DNA of 64,000 bases from Phytopythium helicoides (lineage: Eukaryota > Oomycota > Peronosporomycetes > Pythiales > Pythiaceae). A program made the translations under genes and the position numbers. The stretch covers positions 744,001 to 808,000 of the forward strand of contig JANFNE010000007.1 in NCBI GenBank assembly GCA_024867545.1, written 5' to 3'. The stretch's first letter is position 1, and each line of letters opens with the position of its first letter. The notes under the pieces are model-generated. The model searched no databases. It saw nothing but the letters and a program-made list of their open reading frames with translations, and was not told the DNA's origin. Below, one piece after another: positions 10,440 to 23,372 of the stretch.

Positions 10440-12891
10440 ATGGCGACGGCGGGCGTGGCGATGCGCCGCAAGCAGCGCACGGCGGGCGCGACGCCCGTGC
10501 GCGTGGCCCGCAGGCGCAGCGGAGAGCAGCGCTCGGTGCTGGAGTCGCTGCTGGCGGGCGACGCGGAGGAGGACGGCGGAGGCGTCGCGACGCCAGCCAA
10601 GGCGCGGCCGAGAGGCAAGCAGCCCATGTCTGAGGCCAGGCGCAGCGCCAAGAAGCGCAGGAACAAGCTGCGGCGCGCAAGGAAGAAGCAGCAGCTGCGG
10701 GAGCTGCGTGAGAGGGGGCCAGAGGCCGAGCCAGAACCGCAGGAGGACGACGGGGACGAGGTGAAGCGGCTGGGAGGAGGTAACCAGGCGGAGCATGACG
10801 CTGGTGTGGGAGGGAGCAGCGACAACCAGAGCGACGGGAATGACGAGAACGTTCCGCCAAACATCCTTGCTCAGGGATCGCCGGTCATCCGCAAAAAACT
10901 CTTCCCGGGAAGTGACTCGAGCACCAGCAGCGAGAGCGAGGCCCCAGAGGAGTCGGCGGACGAACAGGCGGTCTACCCGGAGGAAGAGCTGCAGAACTAC
11001 GAGCGATTTGTCACCAAGTACGCGGCAGAATCGGCATCAGTGCTGGAGGCGATGACACCGAGAGATCGAAAGAAGAAGACGCGCCAGCTTGTTGAAGACG
11101 ATCCGCCTACTCCAGAAGAGCCCGCAAACACATCTGAACTCTCTGAAAGCCGTCTGAGCGACTGGCAGTTTAAAGATACAGATGACGAAGATGAAGAACC
11201 ACTGGAGGTCGATCTTGATGACGACGATGACTCAAATGACCCTACTTACGATCCTCATCTTTCGATTGATCACGTCACTGTGCGCAAGAAGAAATCTCGT
11301 ATCAAGACAGAGTGGAGTGAAAAGCTAGAATCGCAAGGGAATCAAGAATTCCAGACCTCCGAATCAGCGCAAAAGTCCGCTCAACGGCGGAAAAGAACTA
11401 GGTCGACTGTTCTGACTAGCTGGGGCGTCGAGTGGCCCCTGACATTAGCTCCATCAGGCAAGGATGTCCAACTTGTGGTGATAGGACGCGCGCAGGGACA
11501 TACAGCCAGATATGAAATCGCAAAGCGCATCACGAGCACCCACTTTACATCGACTGCCAGTGAGTCGATCATTCTTGGCGGTTCGTTTGATGCCTACTTG
11601 AGTGCTGGTGCTGAGATTCCTGGTGGGTTTGTTGAGCTGATGGTTGAGGGAATCCCACCTCGATACAAGCGACTGCTTGCTCCATTTGCGCCAGCTTTTA
11701 CAGCAAGCTCAAGGTACGTGTGAGCGTGCTATCATGTCTTCGTGGCCTCTGTCTAGTATCTCTGACTTTTATGTTTTGCATCGCCAGCGCACCAAAGCCT
11801 CGTGAGAGGGCGAAGAAGCCACCATTATCTACCCCAGCGAAGATCAATTCTCATACAGAGGTGTGTAAAGTCTCTATTCGTTTTCTCTATCCAAGTGTGT
11901 TAAGTGGCTGGGTCTTGTTGCACTTTTATGGCAGAGCAAAGAGCCGATGACGCCTGTGATGAAGTGGTGGCGAACAGATTCAGCTGCCACACCAACTTCA
12001 AAGCCACCACTGTCAGGACAGAAACCCAAGAAGGCAACTACGAAGACGCATTCAAGCGCAAGCGAAAAACAGACGCCTGTCAAACGTTCAAAAATGAAAA
12101 GGGGCGGAGACCAAACTCCCGATGACTGGACGAAGGAGCAAATCGATGCACTGGAAGCTGCCAAGCTTCAAATTCCAACAACAGTCGTCAATTTCTGGGC
12201 CGAAGTCGCGCATTTTGTGCCTGGAAAGACTGCCAACGAGTGCCGTGCGCGGTCATTTGCTCAGTTCTCGACACCACCGGAACGAAAAGGAAAAGTGACA
12301 AAGAAGCGTCCACTAGAGAGTGGCGAATCACGAGTGCCAGCCAAAGTGGCGCGCGCTGGCACAAACAAGTTCAAAAAGCAGGTGCGCGAGTTCGTTCAAG
12401 AGTACGAGAAGAAGAATGTGGACGACATTTTCGCTGCCGAAGCAACGCCCCTCAAAGCACCATCGTTATCAGTGGACTTTGACACGCTTACTTCGCCGAC
12501 AATTGTAACGCCACAAAAGAACGACACAGATGATGGTGACGAGAGCGAGGATGCACCAACGCCTGGTCTTCTCACGAAACTTACGGCGAGCAAGCGTGAC
12601 GATGTCGACTCTTATGTGCTTGGAATCAAGCGTCGACACGCAGGAGTGGCGATCGGTGGAGCGAAGGCGGTGCGAACAAGCGGGCTCGGCACACCATCCA
12701 TTGTGGCAGCCAAGAAAAAGCCGAAAGCAGTCCACATGGTCACTGGCATTGGCAGTCACACGATTGAGGGTGTGGTCAGCCCAGGTGGGACGACGCGCGT
12801 GCGGATCGGAAAGGATGGCAGCTCCTCAGAAGATGACGATGACCTGATGGACGACGAAGACGAGGAGCGCAGTGATCTATCAGATTTTTGA
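10440..12891 (+). CDS. KNL2: SANTA + SANT/Myb protein, KNL2/M18BP1-like centromere factor
   Basis: Exons 10440-11713, 11788-11860 and 11935-12891 give about 767 residues. The N-terminal third is highly basic then acidic and probably disordered. A SANTA domain lies at about residues 322-415: it starts LTSWGVEWPL, has the central Gly/hydrophobic pattern of the family and ends near IPPRYKRLL. A SANT/Myb-like domain follows at about 511-565 (DDWTKEQIDALEAAK, then TVVNFWAEVAHFVPGKTANECRAR split by a few residues). SANTA followed by SANT is the known architecture of KNL2/M18BP1, which licenses CENP-A/CenH3 loading at centromeres. The tail is acidic. Domain order and spacing support the call; no CENP-C-like motif was identified. 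AATAAA follows at 12942. It converges with RTTN with 77 bases between stops. Confidence 0.8.
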
Positions 12892-12941
12892 TCCCTAGCT
12901 ATTTATCCCCGCAGTCCTGCGAGGTGTCAACCAACACCTTG

Positions 12942-12947
12942 AATAAA
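12942..12947 (+). terminator. Poly(A) signal of the SANTA-SANT gene
   Basis: AATAAA 51 bases after the stop, inside the 77-base gap before the stop of the convergent rotatin gene. The two transcripts very probably overlap at their 3' ends. Confidence 0.5.
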
Positions 12948-12968
12948 TCCATACTGATAATACATTAC

Positions 12969-15900
12969 TCAGCCTCGAATGAGTTGCAGTGCACGCAGCA
13001 AACTCCCTGCAGCTGCTGAGCTCGGGGACCGAGATGCAGCAGAGTCAAGGTTACGAAGCAATACTGGCCTCCCGAGGAGCGTCGCCTTCAGCTTCTGGTT
13101 GTCAAACACAAGCGACCAGAGAGCGTCCGCGAGGAACTCAAGCCTCGGGTGTTGCGATGAAGACGCTGCCTCCTGTGTGCTGCGCGTGCACGCATCCACG
13201 ACGAACGGAAGTAGGTCTTCCCAAACAGCAGAGTGGCCCTTTGATGAATCCGCAAACGCCATGTTTCGCACAAACAGAAATCCAAACTCTTGCGTATTCA
13301 GGTCACGTGACTGCAAAATATCTTGGAGAATGATGATGATGTCGTTAGAGCTTGATGCATAGATGGCGGCGGCACCCTCTTCTCCACTTGCAAGTGTTGC
13401 TAGGATGCGTAGCATTCTCCCCAAGAGCTCCGAATCGAGACGATTTTCTGCGGCCTTGCGCGTCTGGGCTGCGAGTTTCAATCTTTCTTGCACTTCGGCG
13501 ACAATCTTCCCCACCGCTCCAAATTTGATCATTGTCTTGCAGCATTCAGAGTTGAGCACAGCGCCGCTAAGGGCATCGCAAGCTGCGATCCTGAGCGGTC
13601 CATCTCGAAGATCAGTGTCAGCTGAGCCTGGCTGGCTTCGAAGACTTGCCGGGTTGCGACGAAGAACCAGATCGCATAATAACAAAAGAATGCATCTATC
13701 TTCACCTGCAGTCGATACAGATGGATTTGCCAGAGGCTGCATGAGCGCAAGCGATGATTTCGTCGCATCGTTTGCGAACGAGTAATTTTCGAGCAACGTC
13801 AATGCCGACGAAAGTATCGGAGAGCCTCGAACATGCGCAGTCTTCATCACGCTCCAATTCGACATCAGAACACTTGGCAGATGCTGGGCCTTCGCAATCC
13901 TCTGCATTTCGTCGTCTCCACCAACCAGAGCGCTGAGCAAATTCATGTGTGCACTAGCTCGACTGCAAAGTACCATTGGGCGACTGTATGATTGGCCCTG
14001 CCGTTTGCCATCAAATCCACCCTCTGCTCGAAGCGTGACGAACAAGGTTTTGATTGCTTTCAGCCCGAACTCAAGTCCACGGTTTGCTTCGATGACGCGC
14101 CTCGGGGCGATATTTGACTCCAACAAAGCCTGCAATGCACTTGACACTTGCCAAAGAGATTTGGTTGACGCAAGTAGCTCCGTATCGGATAGTAAGCCGC
14201 CTGATATCTCAGTAAACATGCCAAACACGGACGACGTTAGCAACTTAGTTGATTCGATGTCGAGGGATCCCAATTGGGAATTTGAAACGATAGCTGGGGC
14301 GACGACACCAACGAATCCCGTTCGAAAGCTCGCCGGATGGTTGGCATCCAGAAGCTTTGCAAGTGCACCAACAAGTTGGCGCTCGATGCCATCCATCGTC
14401 GAATTTGTTTTGACCATCAGATCGGTGGCTGATTTCTCAAGCAGTAAGCTTAAGCTTCTTCCGGTCTCCAGCAGCGCATCATAGTGCAAACCAGTCAGAT
14501 TGCAGTTCACTCCGAGAACTGCATTGTTTATCGATTGGAAACGATAATGCTCCGCAAGTGACTCATTCAGTTGGTTGATCAAATCCATTAAAGCGTACTT
14601 CAATGGTGTGTGCTGGTTTCAAGAAAGCGGAACTAGTTAGTAGCGAAGCAAAGAATGAAATCAAAGCTGCAACAATAGGTATAGCTGCTTACCGAGACCA
14701 AAAATTGTGCGTGGTCGTCTCCAAACACTGCGATCGAGCCTTGAAACAGCTTGCAACAATCGACAATAAGCTCGAGTACACTAGACAGTACAGTACGCTG
14801 CCAAGTCCTCTGATTGCAGCCGCACAGCAGCATCGCGTTTGAAGCATATACGCTGCTCTTCTCTGACCATGCCGTAATGCTTAGTGTCTAGGAATTAACA
14901 CATGCACAGTTAGAATTCGGCAACAACAAAACATCAATGAGCATCTCGCAATACCTTGACAAGCTCGGGGAACAGGTCGAATTGCTCATTGGCAGCAAGC
15001 ATGGCATTCGTAATACTTCCAAATTGCTCTGAGAGTGTAGCCTCAGTCGATAGCAACACGAGTAATAGCCGCGTGAACGCCACGCTGCTTTGAACCAATA
15101 GCTTCTCACTTTTCAAGGCGGCTACAAGCAGTTTTGCGCTGAACATAGCAATTGACTCTCCATGAACCAATATTGCAGCAGCTTGTGCCTGCTGGGCGTG
15201 CGATAAGGAGGAAAAATGAAGTAGCACGTTTATGACAACCTTGCATGCTTGCCCACGCACGGCATCGCTCTCTGTCACATCCGAAGCTGTCCCCACAGCC
15301 ATCTCGAGCATTCGTAATTGCACATCTCGGTCCGCAAAGTTTGCAAGAACGCTGAATCCCATTGCCCTCATCGCCGATGAGTGGTGAAAGATCAGGCGGG
15401 AGCACCAGCTCCCATCCAATACAATTGCTGCGTCGGTGTGCTGAATTGGGCTGTCTCCGCTGCTCAATTCATTGTGTGAGATAGTTCGTAGTACGCTGAC
15501 AATACCCCGTACAGCCGCGCAAAATACATCGTGATGGAGGAACGACCCTGGCATCCGATGACGGCATATGATAGTCAAAAGCGGCGATACCATCTCCACT
15601 ATTCGCTGACGAATGACGTTATGGAATGGGGCCCCTGGAGCTACGTGCTGGCTTTTAACACTCATTACAAGAGTCTCAAAGAGTTGAAGCATTGTCACAT
15701 TTAGCAATGGGTCCGTTGAATAGATTGAGAAGTTCGTACAGACGATTCCAACAATATTCGTGTCGACGACGAGTGACGGGAACAAATCAGCGACTTGCGA
15801 TTGACTCAAACACAGTAGCAAACGCGCCAGTTCTTGAGCGAAGAAAGTGGTCTTGGACCGCTGCAAGAGCGGAAGAAATGCGCGCTTGACAGCCAGGATC

Positions 15901-18900
15901 AAGTGCAACTGGCCGGATCGACTCATTTCACACATAGCGATGGTAACGACGTGAAGGACTGCACCGACTATCACTTCATCTCGTAAAGACTTCGGCTCCA
16001 CAGAGAGATACCGCTCGAAGATTGATTCCCACTGCTGGGCCACTTTCTGTCTCATCGCACGAGATGCGTGACAAAGCATGCTCAAGTGATATACTGCGTT
16101 CAGAAACTTGCCGTGGGAAGGCGCGCTCCGAAGCTTGTTGACGATGAAATCGTATTCAGGTGTCAGACCCGAGAGGACATTTTCGTTCCTCAGTGAAGCG
16201 TTGTGATCCTCCTTGCCGCCAGCAGCAGCATGGAGCACCTCTCCACTCGTTACAATTGCCTGGATGGATTGCAACCAATTTGAGTCCACCTGAGGTTGTG
16301 CTGCCGAAAAAGTGCTGATAAATAATTCGACTTTCATGATGGGGACTCCGCATCGTGACCACCGAAATCCATGGAGCCCGAACGTTCCTTTCACAAACTC
16401 TGGGACTTCCGGTCGTCGATTTTTAAACAGATTTAGCGTCACACCATCAAGACTGTGCTCGATCAAAGACTCCACAGTACAAGTCAGCAGCAGCACAACA
16501 TAGTACATGTACACGCGCACAGTCAAACGTGAGTCAAACACGAGTGGAAGTAGGTCTCGTAGAAAATCGGCGCTGGATCTAGCCATGTTACGCAGTGCCT
16601 CGCTTTGGAATAAAATATTCCGTAGAAGCCGGATGACAAATGGGAAGAGTGTCTGTTGACCCTTCTCATTTTCTTGAGTAACACGTCCTGCAATAACGTC
16701 ATGACAGAGCTGAAACATCTTGGCGGTCTCTCCTAGCTCCTCAAGTAGCCGAACCGTTGCCTGCGGTGCAGTCTCAACCATAAGATTGAGCTCTTTTAGT
16801 GCGGACTGTTGGACAAGGTGAGTCGTTGTCCGCACGATTTTGTACAGCTGGGCTAGTTTCCGTGTGTGCGAAGACAGATCGGGGCTACGACTTTGTTCGA
16901 GTGAGTTCTGATCAGATGTACCCGACGGTAGCGCCAACTCGACCAGCTTTGCTTCCCACGAGGCATTCAGGTCGGTAGCGTCATCATCCACACTCACAAA
17001 CGGGTCATTGCGACTGCCTTCATGTGTGCTAGACATCGACACCTGAAGATCGCGAGATAGAACGCGACGAATCCCCGATGCCGCCGATGTTCGAAGCAAA
17101 GGGGAGTTGTGAAGAAGGCAACGACTGATAAGCAGCAGCCGTTCACATACTGATGCTTCACTCTCAATTCTATTCAGAAGCTCAGCTAGACGAGATCGTG
17201 TTGAGTGCCCATCGAGTATATTCATCGACTCGTGATATGCGAGCAGTTGGAGGCTTGGAATGAGAGCTCGGAGATCCACCAGTTTATCGTGTTCTAGTTG
17301 CTTGGATTCTTGGGCAAACATGCTTACCACACCCCAGAGTGAAACAAGCCGTTCTTCTGGCAACTCACTCGAAGATTCTTCCTCCATCGCCAGCACAGAC
17401 CACAGCAGACGAGATAACACTGGTCGGTGTGACACCACTGAAGAGATGAACATTGCCCGTGCCTTTGACCCGCTGTCGAAAACTGTGGTCAGTTTGGCAA
17501 AAACACCCGAACCAATCGCCGCTGGCGCTTTGTCACTAGCCGTAACCATCAAACTGATTGCTCGGGACACGATGGATCGCATCCGCTCGAGATCCAAGCT
17601 GGAGTCTGAAGGATCTTTGCACTCACTAACTGCTTTCCAGATGGCGAATGCAATCCCACTAGCAATCGCAGTGACATCTGCTTGCTTCCACAACACTGCA
17701 GCATTCAACATCTTGAGGGCATTTTCACATGTGAAGGCACTTGAAAGTGGCCACTCTGCAAACGCTACAGAAGCATTGTGTCGAGAACTTGCGACAAAGC
17801 TTTCCATTTCGTCTACATCTTGTTGAGCGACTTGCTTGAGGCGAACGAACGATGGGATCGAGCTATCAAGACTAGAAAGGACCTTGATCACGTCGTCCTT
17901 GTCGTAATCCACGTCAGAAATTTGCAGTGAAATGGGGTTGGACACCCAAGCCTTGATTGCATGCCATAGCCCAGTGGGTATACAAATCCGCGCGTCGTGT
18001 CGAATATCAACAGACTGCCTTGAAGACCCGTCTGAAACCGAGTACATATGCCCAGGATGCAGCTGTAATAGAAGGATTCCTAGCTCCATACTTCGCCACT
18101 GAATCAAAAGAGAGGCTTGGTTTGACTCTTGAGGTCGGCACACGTCGCTGAGGACGTGGAAAATCATTTCAAGGCGCTGTTTGTCCAATGGATTCGGCCC
18201 GTCAGTTGGTGCAGTGTTGTTCATTTCTTTCTCCGCCAAATGACGCACACATGTGTGCATCACATTCAAGATATGAAGCCGTGGATGGGTCTCGACGCGA
18301 ACCAGCGGGAGTAGGCTCATGAAGATTTTGTAGACGGCACCAGCAAATGAAAATCCAATCGCTCCACTTTCGAACCGATCTGCCTGTGTTCGATTCCCTC
18401 CTGAGTCCGCTATCGAGCGCGGGTAAAAGTACCTCCGGTGGTCGTACGAGTCTGCATAGTGCTCAACTGACGGTTGGATGGTGGACTCGTCGATCACAAG
18501 AGTGGGGTTTATCGAGTCAATGGTCGCCTGATCTAGAGCCGCAAGAAATGACTCAATCGCAGTGATCGCTGACATGAGTACAGCGCCCGTCAAGTTTCCG
18601 CGCTTGTTCGAGTACGTTGATGACCCAATTGCGTCAAAGTAGTTGACACCCAGTGACACTTCCATTGCTCTGTCCAGGGGGAGCTCAGTCTTGCCATCCT
18701 GATCTTCTGCGATCCCCGTAGTCGAGGACAGCAAAGGCTGTCTGACGAGGTGAAGCAAGTACTCGAGGATAGCGGGTCTTTGGAGGAATACTTCTGGTGG
18801 AAAATCACGCAACAGTTTGCGGCTAATCTCCTGGCAGATCGCAACCATGTCCTCGAGGGTGGTACGCAATGTCAACTTGACTTCAAGCTCGAAAAGATGC

Positions 18901-19686
18901 TGGTCGTCCATCGCTGACAAGTGGACAGGCGCGAATCGCCATCCTCGAGCTTCAAGTTCTGGCAACTCGCGCGTCCACGGCTGCATTCTTTTTGTTTGGG
19001 AAGCCGTGGGAAGCCGACTTGGTGCAGACTCGTCGTCTCCGTTCGACGGATGCTCGGCCTGTTGTCTTTTCGAGCTCACCTGGATACTTGCATGTGAAGT
19101 AGCGTGTGGGGTGACCAAGAGCTTTTGCAGTAGCTGCGAGCAGACAAGGCAGTGCACATCTGTCAGCCACTATTACAGAATGCAGAGGAGCGGCGCTCAA
19201 GGAAATCGCGCCGCGCAGAATCCAGAGCCTGGCGGCCAGTAACGACACGCCAAAGTGTGAGCATGTGCAGTGCCACACCTTCTCGTATGCAGCCTCGACC
19301 TCTGGCGCCTTATTGATGGACGCGCGCTGCAGCTCTGCGACTGCTCCAGCCTCCTGCAGCGCCGCCAGCAGCTCCGTCGAGTCTGCCTGCTAACCGCAAT
19401 TGATTAGTCCGATCTCCGTGCCACAGAACCCCGCGGGACGCACCGCGACGAGCAGCTCGAGCGCGTGCAGCGCGTCCAGCTCGAGCGCGGGCTCGCGCAG
19501 CGCCGCCAGCAGCCGCGGCGCCAGTTCGCCGGCGTGCGCCTCGAGCACCGCGGGGCCCACGAGCCGCGCGCGCATCTTGAACAGCAGACTGCGCAGCGCC
19601 CGCGCGCGGATCTTGGCCAGCGGGTGCTGCAGCTTGCGCAGCAGCGCGGGCGTCGCGCCGCCGCCTGTCTCGCCGTCGCTGGTCAT
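12969..19686 (-). CDS. RTTN: Rotatin, centriole/basal-body ARM-repeat protein
   Basis: Five exons (19686-19444, 19389-19279, 19169-14955, 14887-14693, 14597-12969) join in phase to 2,130 residues, close to the size of animal rotatin. The N-terminal domain (LLRKLQHPLAKIRARALRSL) matches the conserved start of rotatin. The rest is helical armadillo/HEAT-like. Near the end, LADALWSLVFDNQKLKATL matches the conserved C-terminal region. Rotatin is needed for centriole assembly and cilia in animals; here a basal-body role in zoospores is inferred. Start 19686 is the first in-frame ATG. The intron 19278-19170 was chosen because it restores phase; its acceptor is the least certain. A third exon of 4.2 kb with no frame break shows that this part of the sequence is accurate. 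Confidence 0.88.
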
Positions 19687-20738
19687 GGCAGATTCAAATA
19701 CCAAGAAGGCAACCTTGCCGCGCGCGGACCTAGTCTAAGTGCGCATTGTGCATTTTATTAGAGGGTGGCTGCGAACCTTACAAGATACGGCCCGTCGCTG
19801 TCGCGCAGTCTCGATTTTTGTAGAGGGTCGTCGAGTCGGCGCCTGACTTGATCTTGGTATGGGGTATCTGACTAGCGGCGGGTCCTCCGGACGTCTCGAC
19901 CGAGCAGATTTTTGCGCCCCAAGCGGCGCCACGCACGCTCGCGAGTATTGTGGGGCGGCGGCGGCCCATGTGCGGCCGAGATGGCGGGCGAAACGCATCG
20001 ACTGGCGTGAGACAGCGAGCGGCCGTGCTTCAGCCGAGAGGAGCGGAGTGGCACCGGCGTCCGCTCGTAAGTGCACTGGGGCGCTCTTGCATAGCCGGAG
20101 CCGACGGAGGCTGCTCGTGCATACATCGCTGCTCGCCAATGACGGCGAGCTGCTGGGCAGCGTAGCGTAGCGTCTCAGGAGCGACGCCGGCACGATCCCC
20201 CCAAGTGACGTGGAGCTCCACTCCTGGGGTGTGTTGACCGCCGAGGCAGTGTACAGTATCCGGACGCGGTGCTTGCGTGTGTGTGCGCGTGTGTTTGTTA
20301 GTTTGCAGCGCCAGTCGACTGACTCGTCAACGCATCGCGAGGATGGCGTTTCGTAGAGACGGAGGCATCGCCAAATTTTGCGTCGTGGATTTTCAGCGTG
20401 GATCGTAGGAAGAGCGGACGGCGGAGCGGACGAGCGGTTGACACGCTCCGAGTCACCGCTTCGCGTGTGGTCCACACGGGTCTCCCATACAAACGCCCAG
20501 TTCTCCGCCTCAGTTTCTTTAGTGGGTGCTCGTTCTCTCGCGCTCCTCCCCCTCTTTCGTCCACAACGCCTCTATACTGAGCCCAAGATGCGCGGCGGCG
20601 GCGTGGCACCGGCCGTAATCGCACAGTGTACCGCGGTGGACGCCGGCGCCCCAGACATCCATCCACCCCTTCCGCACTTTTGCATTTCCCCCCGGGGGCG
20701 CCGCAACGCACGCGAGGAGCAAGGAGACAGGCCGCAAA
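19687..20738. other. Divergent intergenic region, about 1 kb
   Basis: Separates the rotatin and PDZ-PH start codons. Only short overlapping frames are present. GCACTTTT and GCATTTCCC at 20674-20690, about 55 bases before the ATG at 20739, resemble the Inr plus flanking element of oomycete promoters. A GTGTGCGTGTGT-rich patch lies near 20275-20295. Confidence 0.4.
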
Positions 20739-22541
20739 ATGCTCGCGTCGCCGTCGCAGCCCATGCCGCAGCCCATGGCGCCCGCCGCCGTGGGCGCGTC
20801 GAGCGTGCGCGTGATCGACCTGGACGACGGATCCGTGCGCGCCATCGCGTGGGACCCGAACGTGCCCGACCAGGTGTTCGAGTCGCTCATCGAGGCGCAG
20901 CTGCGCGCGCAGTTCGGCGTCTCGGACGAGGCCTGGGTCGACCTCATCGACCCGGCCAACTCGAGCCTCGTTAACATCACCAAGGACGTGCTCGCGCAGG
21001 CCGCCGCCGGCCAGCACGCGCTATGCCTATGCCTCTCGCCCAAGACCGAGGCGCTCGCTCCCATGAAGAAGCGCGAGGTCTTCGAGGTCGCCTTCGACGC
21101 GCGCTCGCTCGGCATGACCATCCGAGAGGTCAACGAGTCGGTCGTCGTCAACCAGTTCAAGCGCGGCTCCGACGGGTCGGTCGGAGCCGCAGAGCGCTGC
21201 GGACAGATCATGGTCGGAGACGTCATCTACAAGGTGCAGGGAGCGCGCACGGTCGGCCGCAGCTACGACAACGTCGTGCAGATGCTGCAGACGCCCGCGC
21301 GCCCGCTCGTCATCCAGTTCTTCCGTCCATTCGTCCGCGACGGGCTCTACGCGGTCGAGTTCCGCGGCCAGAGCCTCAACATGACAATCACGACCGACGA
21401 CGTCAACGTGATCGTGAAGGACCTGCCCATGGCCCACCCCAACATAGTAGGGTACGCCGAGGCGCATGGCGTGCGCATCAACGATATCGTCCACGCCGTG
21501 GACGGCGAGATCATCAATGGCCTTGAGTACAACCGCGCCATCAGCCTGCTGAGCCGCCCGACACGCCCTATGGTGGTCGTGTTCGCGCGCTCCAAGATGA
21601 TGCCAGCGACGCCGAGTCGCGCGACGACGCCCGGCATGTCCAGCCGTTTCTCGTTTGCGTCGAGTGTCGCGCCGTCTCCCCGCCCCAGCGCCATGCGCCG
21701 CGGATCGGGGGCGAGCGCGATGAGCGGCATTGACGGCGACAACATCCTCGTCGAGGAGATGCTCGAGTTCTGCGACGGTCTCGCGGTTGAGGGCGTGATG
21801 AACGTCAAGGAGATCGAGCTCCTGAAGGAAATGGTGCTGGCAATGCGCCCCGACGTGTGCGCGGCAGTCAAGCGCCAGAACCGGAACGCGATCGTCGCTC
21901 TGGTGCGATCGCCGTTCATGCGCATCTGGGATGGCCTTCTCAAGACGCGCGAAACTATCTTGCTTGCTGGCCCGGTGTCGATCAAGCGCAAGAAGCGCTT
22001 CCACCTCTTGCTCACGGATCACGAGCGACTGCTGTTTGTGAACAAGGATACGAATCTGCTCGAGGACGAAATCATGTGCTCCCAGATTGTGACAGTTAGC
22101 TCTCGCACCAAGCACCACGAGCTGATCGTTGCGACCTCCAAGCACGAGTATGTGCTCGTGGACAACTTCATTGGCCCGGCAATCTGGGTGCGCGCCATCT
22201 TGCCGTTCACGTGCACGCAAGGCATTCTCAAGGTTGCGAGCAGCCGTCGAATCATCGGCTCCAAGAAGCGCTACTTTGTGCTCCAGGGCAAGCGTTTGAC
22301 AGGTTACAAGAAGGAAAGCATGGTGCACCAGGTAGGCGCCAAGAGCAGCTCGATCATGCTGAATGAAGCAAGCGTCGAGGCGGATGCGCGAAGTTTGACG
22401 TTCTCGATCGCTACGCCGGAGTTTGCGCAGACTGGCAAGAAGTTAGTGCTGTCGGCGTCGTCAACACGCGAGTTCAACAAGTGGCTGACGGCGTTCAACG
22501 GGCTTAAGGCTAATGGAAGCCCCGCAGCGACTAGTGCGTGA
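20739..22541 (+). CDS. Tandem PDZ, tandem PH-like domain protein
   Basis: Intronless, 600 residues. Two PDZ-like domains (about 108-188, starting REVFEVAFDARSLGMTI, and about 192-285, starting YAVEFRGQSLNMTI) are followed by a Ser/Pro/Arg linker, a short helical block and two PH-like domains. The first PH begins near IWDGLLKTRE (about 388) and the second near GILKVASSRRIIGSKKRYF (about 489); the second ends with the typical Trp helix (FNKWLTAFNG). No signal peptide or membrane segment is visible. A membrane- or phosphoinositide-associated adaptor is likely. GC-rich third positions generate long antisense frames that are shadows. The product is not recognisable beyond its domains. Confidence 0.82.
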   Translation: MLASPSQPMPQPMAPAAVGASSVRVIDLDDGSVRAIAWDPNVPDQVFESLIEAQLRAQFGVSDEAWVDLIDPANSSLVNITKDVLAQAAAGQHALCLCLSPKTEALAPMKKREVFEVAFDARSLGMTIREVNESVVVNQFKRGSDGSVGAAERCGQIMVGDVIYKVQGARTVGRSYDNVVQMLQTPARPLVIQFFRPFVRDGLYAVEFRGQSLNMTITTDDVNVIVKDLPMAHPNIVGYAEAHGVRINDIVHAVDGEIINGLEYNRAISLLSRPTRPMVVVFARSKMMPATPSRATTPGMSSRFSFASSVAPSPRPSAMRRGSGASAMSGIDGDNILVEEMLEFCDGLAVEGVMNVKEIELLKEMVLAMRPDVCAAVKRQNRNAIVALVRSPFMRIWDGLLKTRETILLAGPVSIKRKKRFHLLLTDHERLLFVNKDTNLLEDEIMCSQIVTVSSRTKHHELIVATSKHEYVLVDNFIGPAIWVRAILPFTCTQGILKVASSRRIIGSKKRYFVLQGKRLTGYKKESMVHQVGAKSSSIMLNEASVEADARSLTFSIATPEFAQTGKKLVLSASSTREFNKWLTAFNGLKANGSPAATSA

Positions 22542-23372
22542 TTGGTGCGCTCGGCATAGCCGCCCATGTTTCGCCACTGGTTTAGTCGTCGCTTCAGCCG
22601 TTCGGGAGCAAGACTTGCTCTCTGAAGACACCCTCTTTCTCAGCTGGCCACAGCGTTTCGCATCACCAGTCAAACATGCGTGGGGGCCTCTTGATCGAAA
22701 CGAAAAGAGGGTTATATGAACCGGTCGTTGTTTCCAACCGGCGCCGTGCCGATACCTGTGGAATGCGGCCGAAGAGTGCACTTGTCCAGAATGTGTGAAG
22801 ATCTGCGAGTTTCCCATTTCGCCGCGTGCACTGGTGAAAATACCGAAGAATGCGTTAACTAGTGACGTGGCAGCGTGAATCGCCGCTGATGAACGTCGGC
22901 AACAGCGACGACTGAGCAACTCTATCTACATTGTGCTAAGCAACCTCGTGACTTCAGCACATGTTGAGTAAATGAACAAACAAAACAAAACAAATTAGTA
23001 TTGTATTCTACTTGGTTGCGTTTTCATGAGTTGCGTGTTGTTTCCACCAGGACACGCCTGCCACGGCACCATGTCGAGGACAGAGTTCACATCTACAACA
23101 ACCTGCTCGCTGAGGAGGTGTTGGCACCACTGCGGATGAAACGTGAGACAACGATTACCTTCAGTTCATTCTAGATGTACACTGTAGACCCGGATACCAT
23201 GCATAGCCGGACCTTCTAGTGGACATGTCCGCAACTCACAACACAGGTGCCGCACGGTCCACTCAACGTAGCGTCTCACGATGACAACAGATCCGCGCAG
23301 CACTATCCAACCTGCGGTGACGTGGACGAGCTGGAGCGCACACGCACACAATGCAAGCGACTGACGTCATTG
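22542..23372. other. Convergent intergenic region
   Basis: Lies between the 3' ends of the PDZ-PH gene and the ankyrin gene. There is an A-rich patch (AAACAAAACAAAACAAA) near 22977-22994. No gene, RNA or repeat element was recognised. Confidence 0.5.

Noticed and set aside
21027..22328. Antisense open frame of 433 codons over the PDZ-PH gene
   Set aside because: Same codon-bias effect; His/Asp/Arg-rich shadow with no domain and no promoter-like context.
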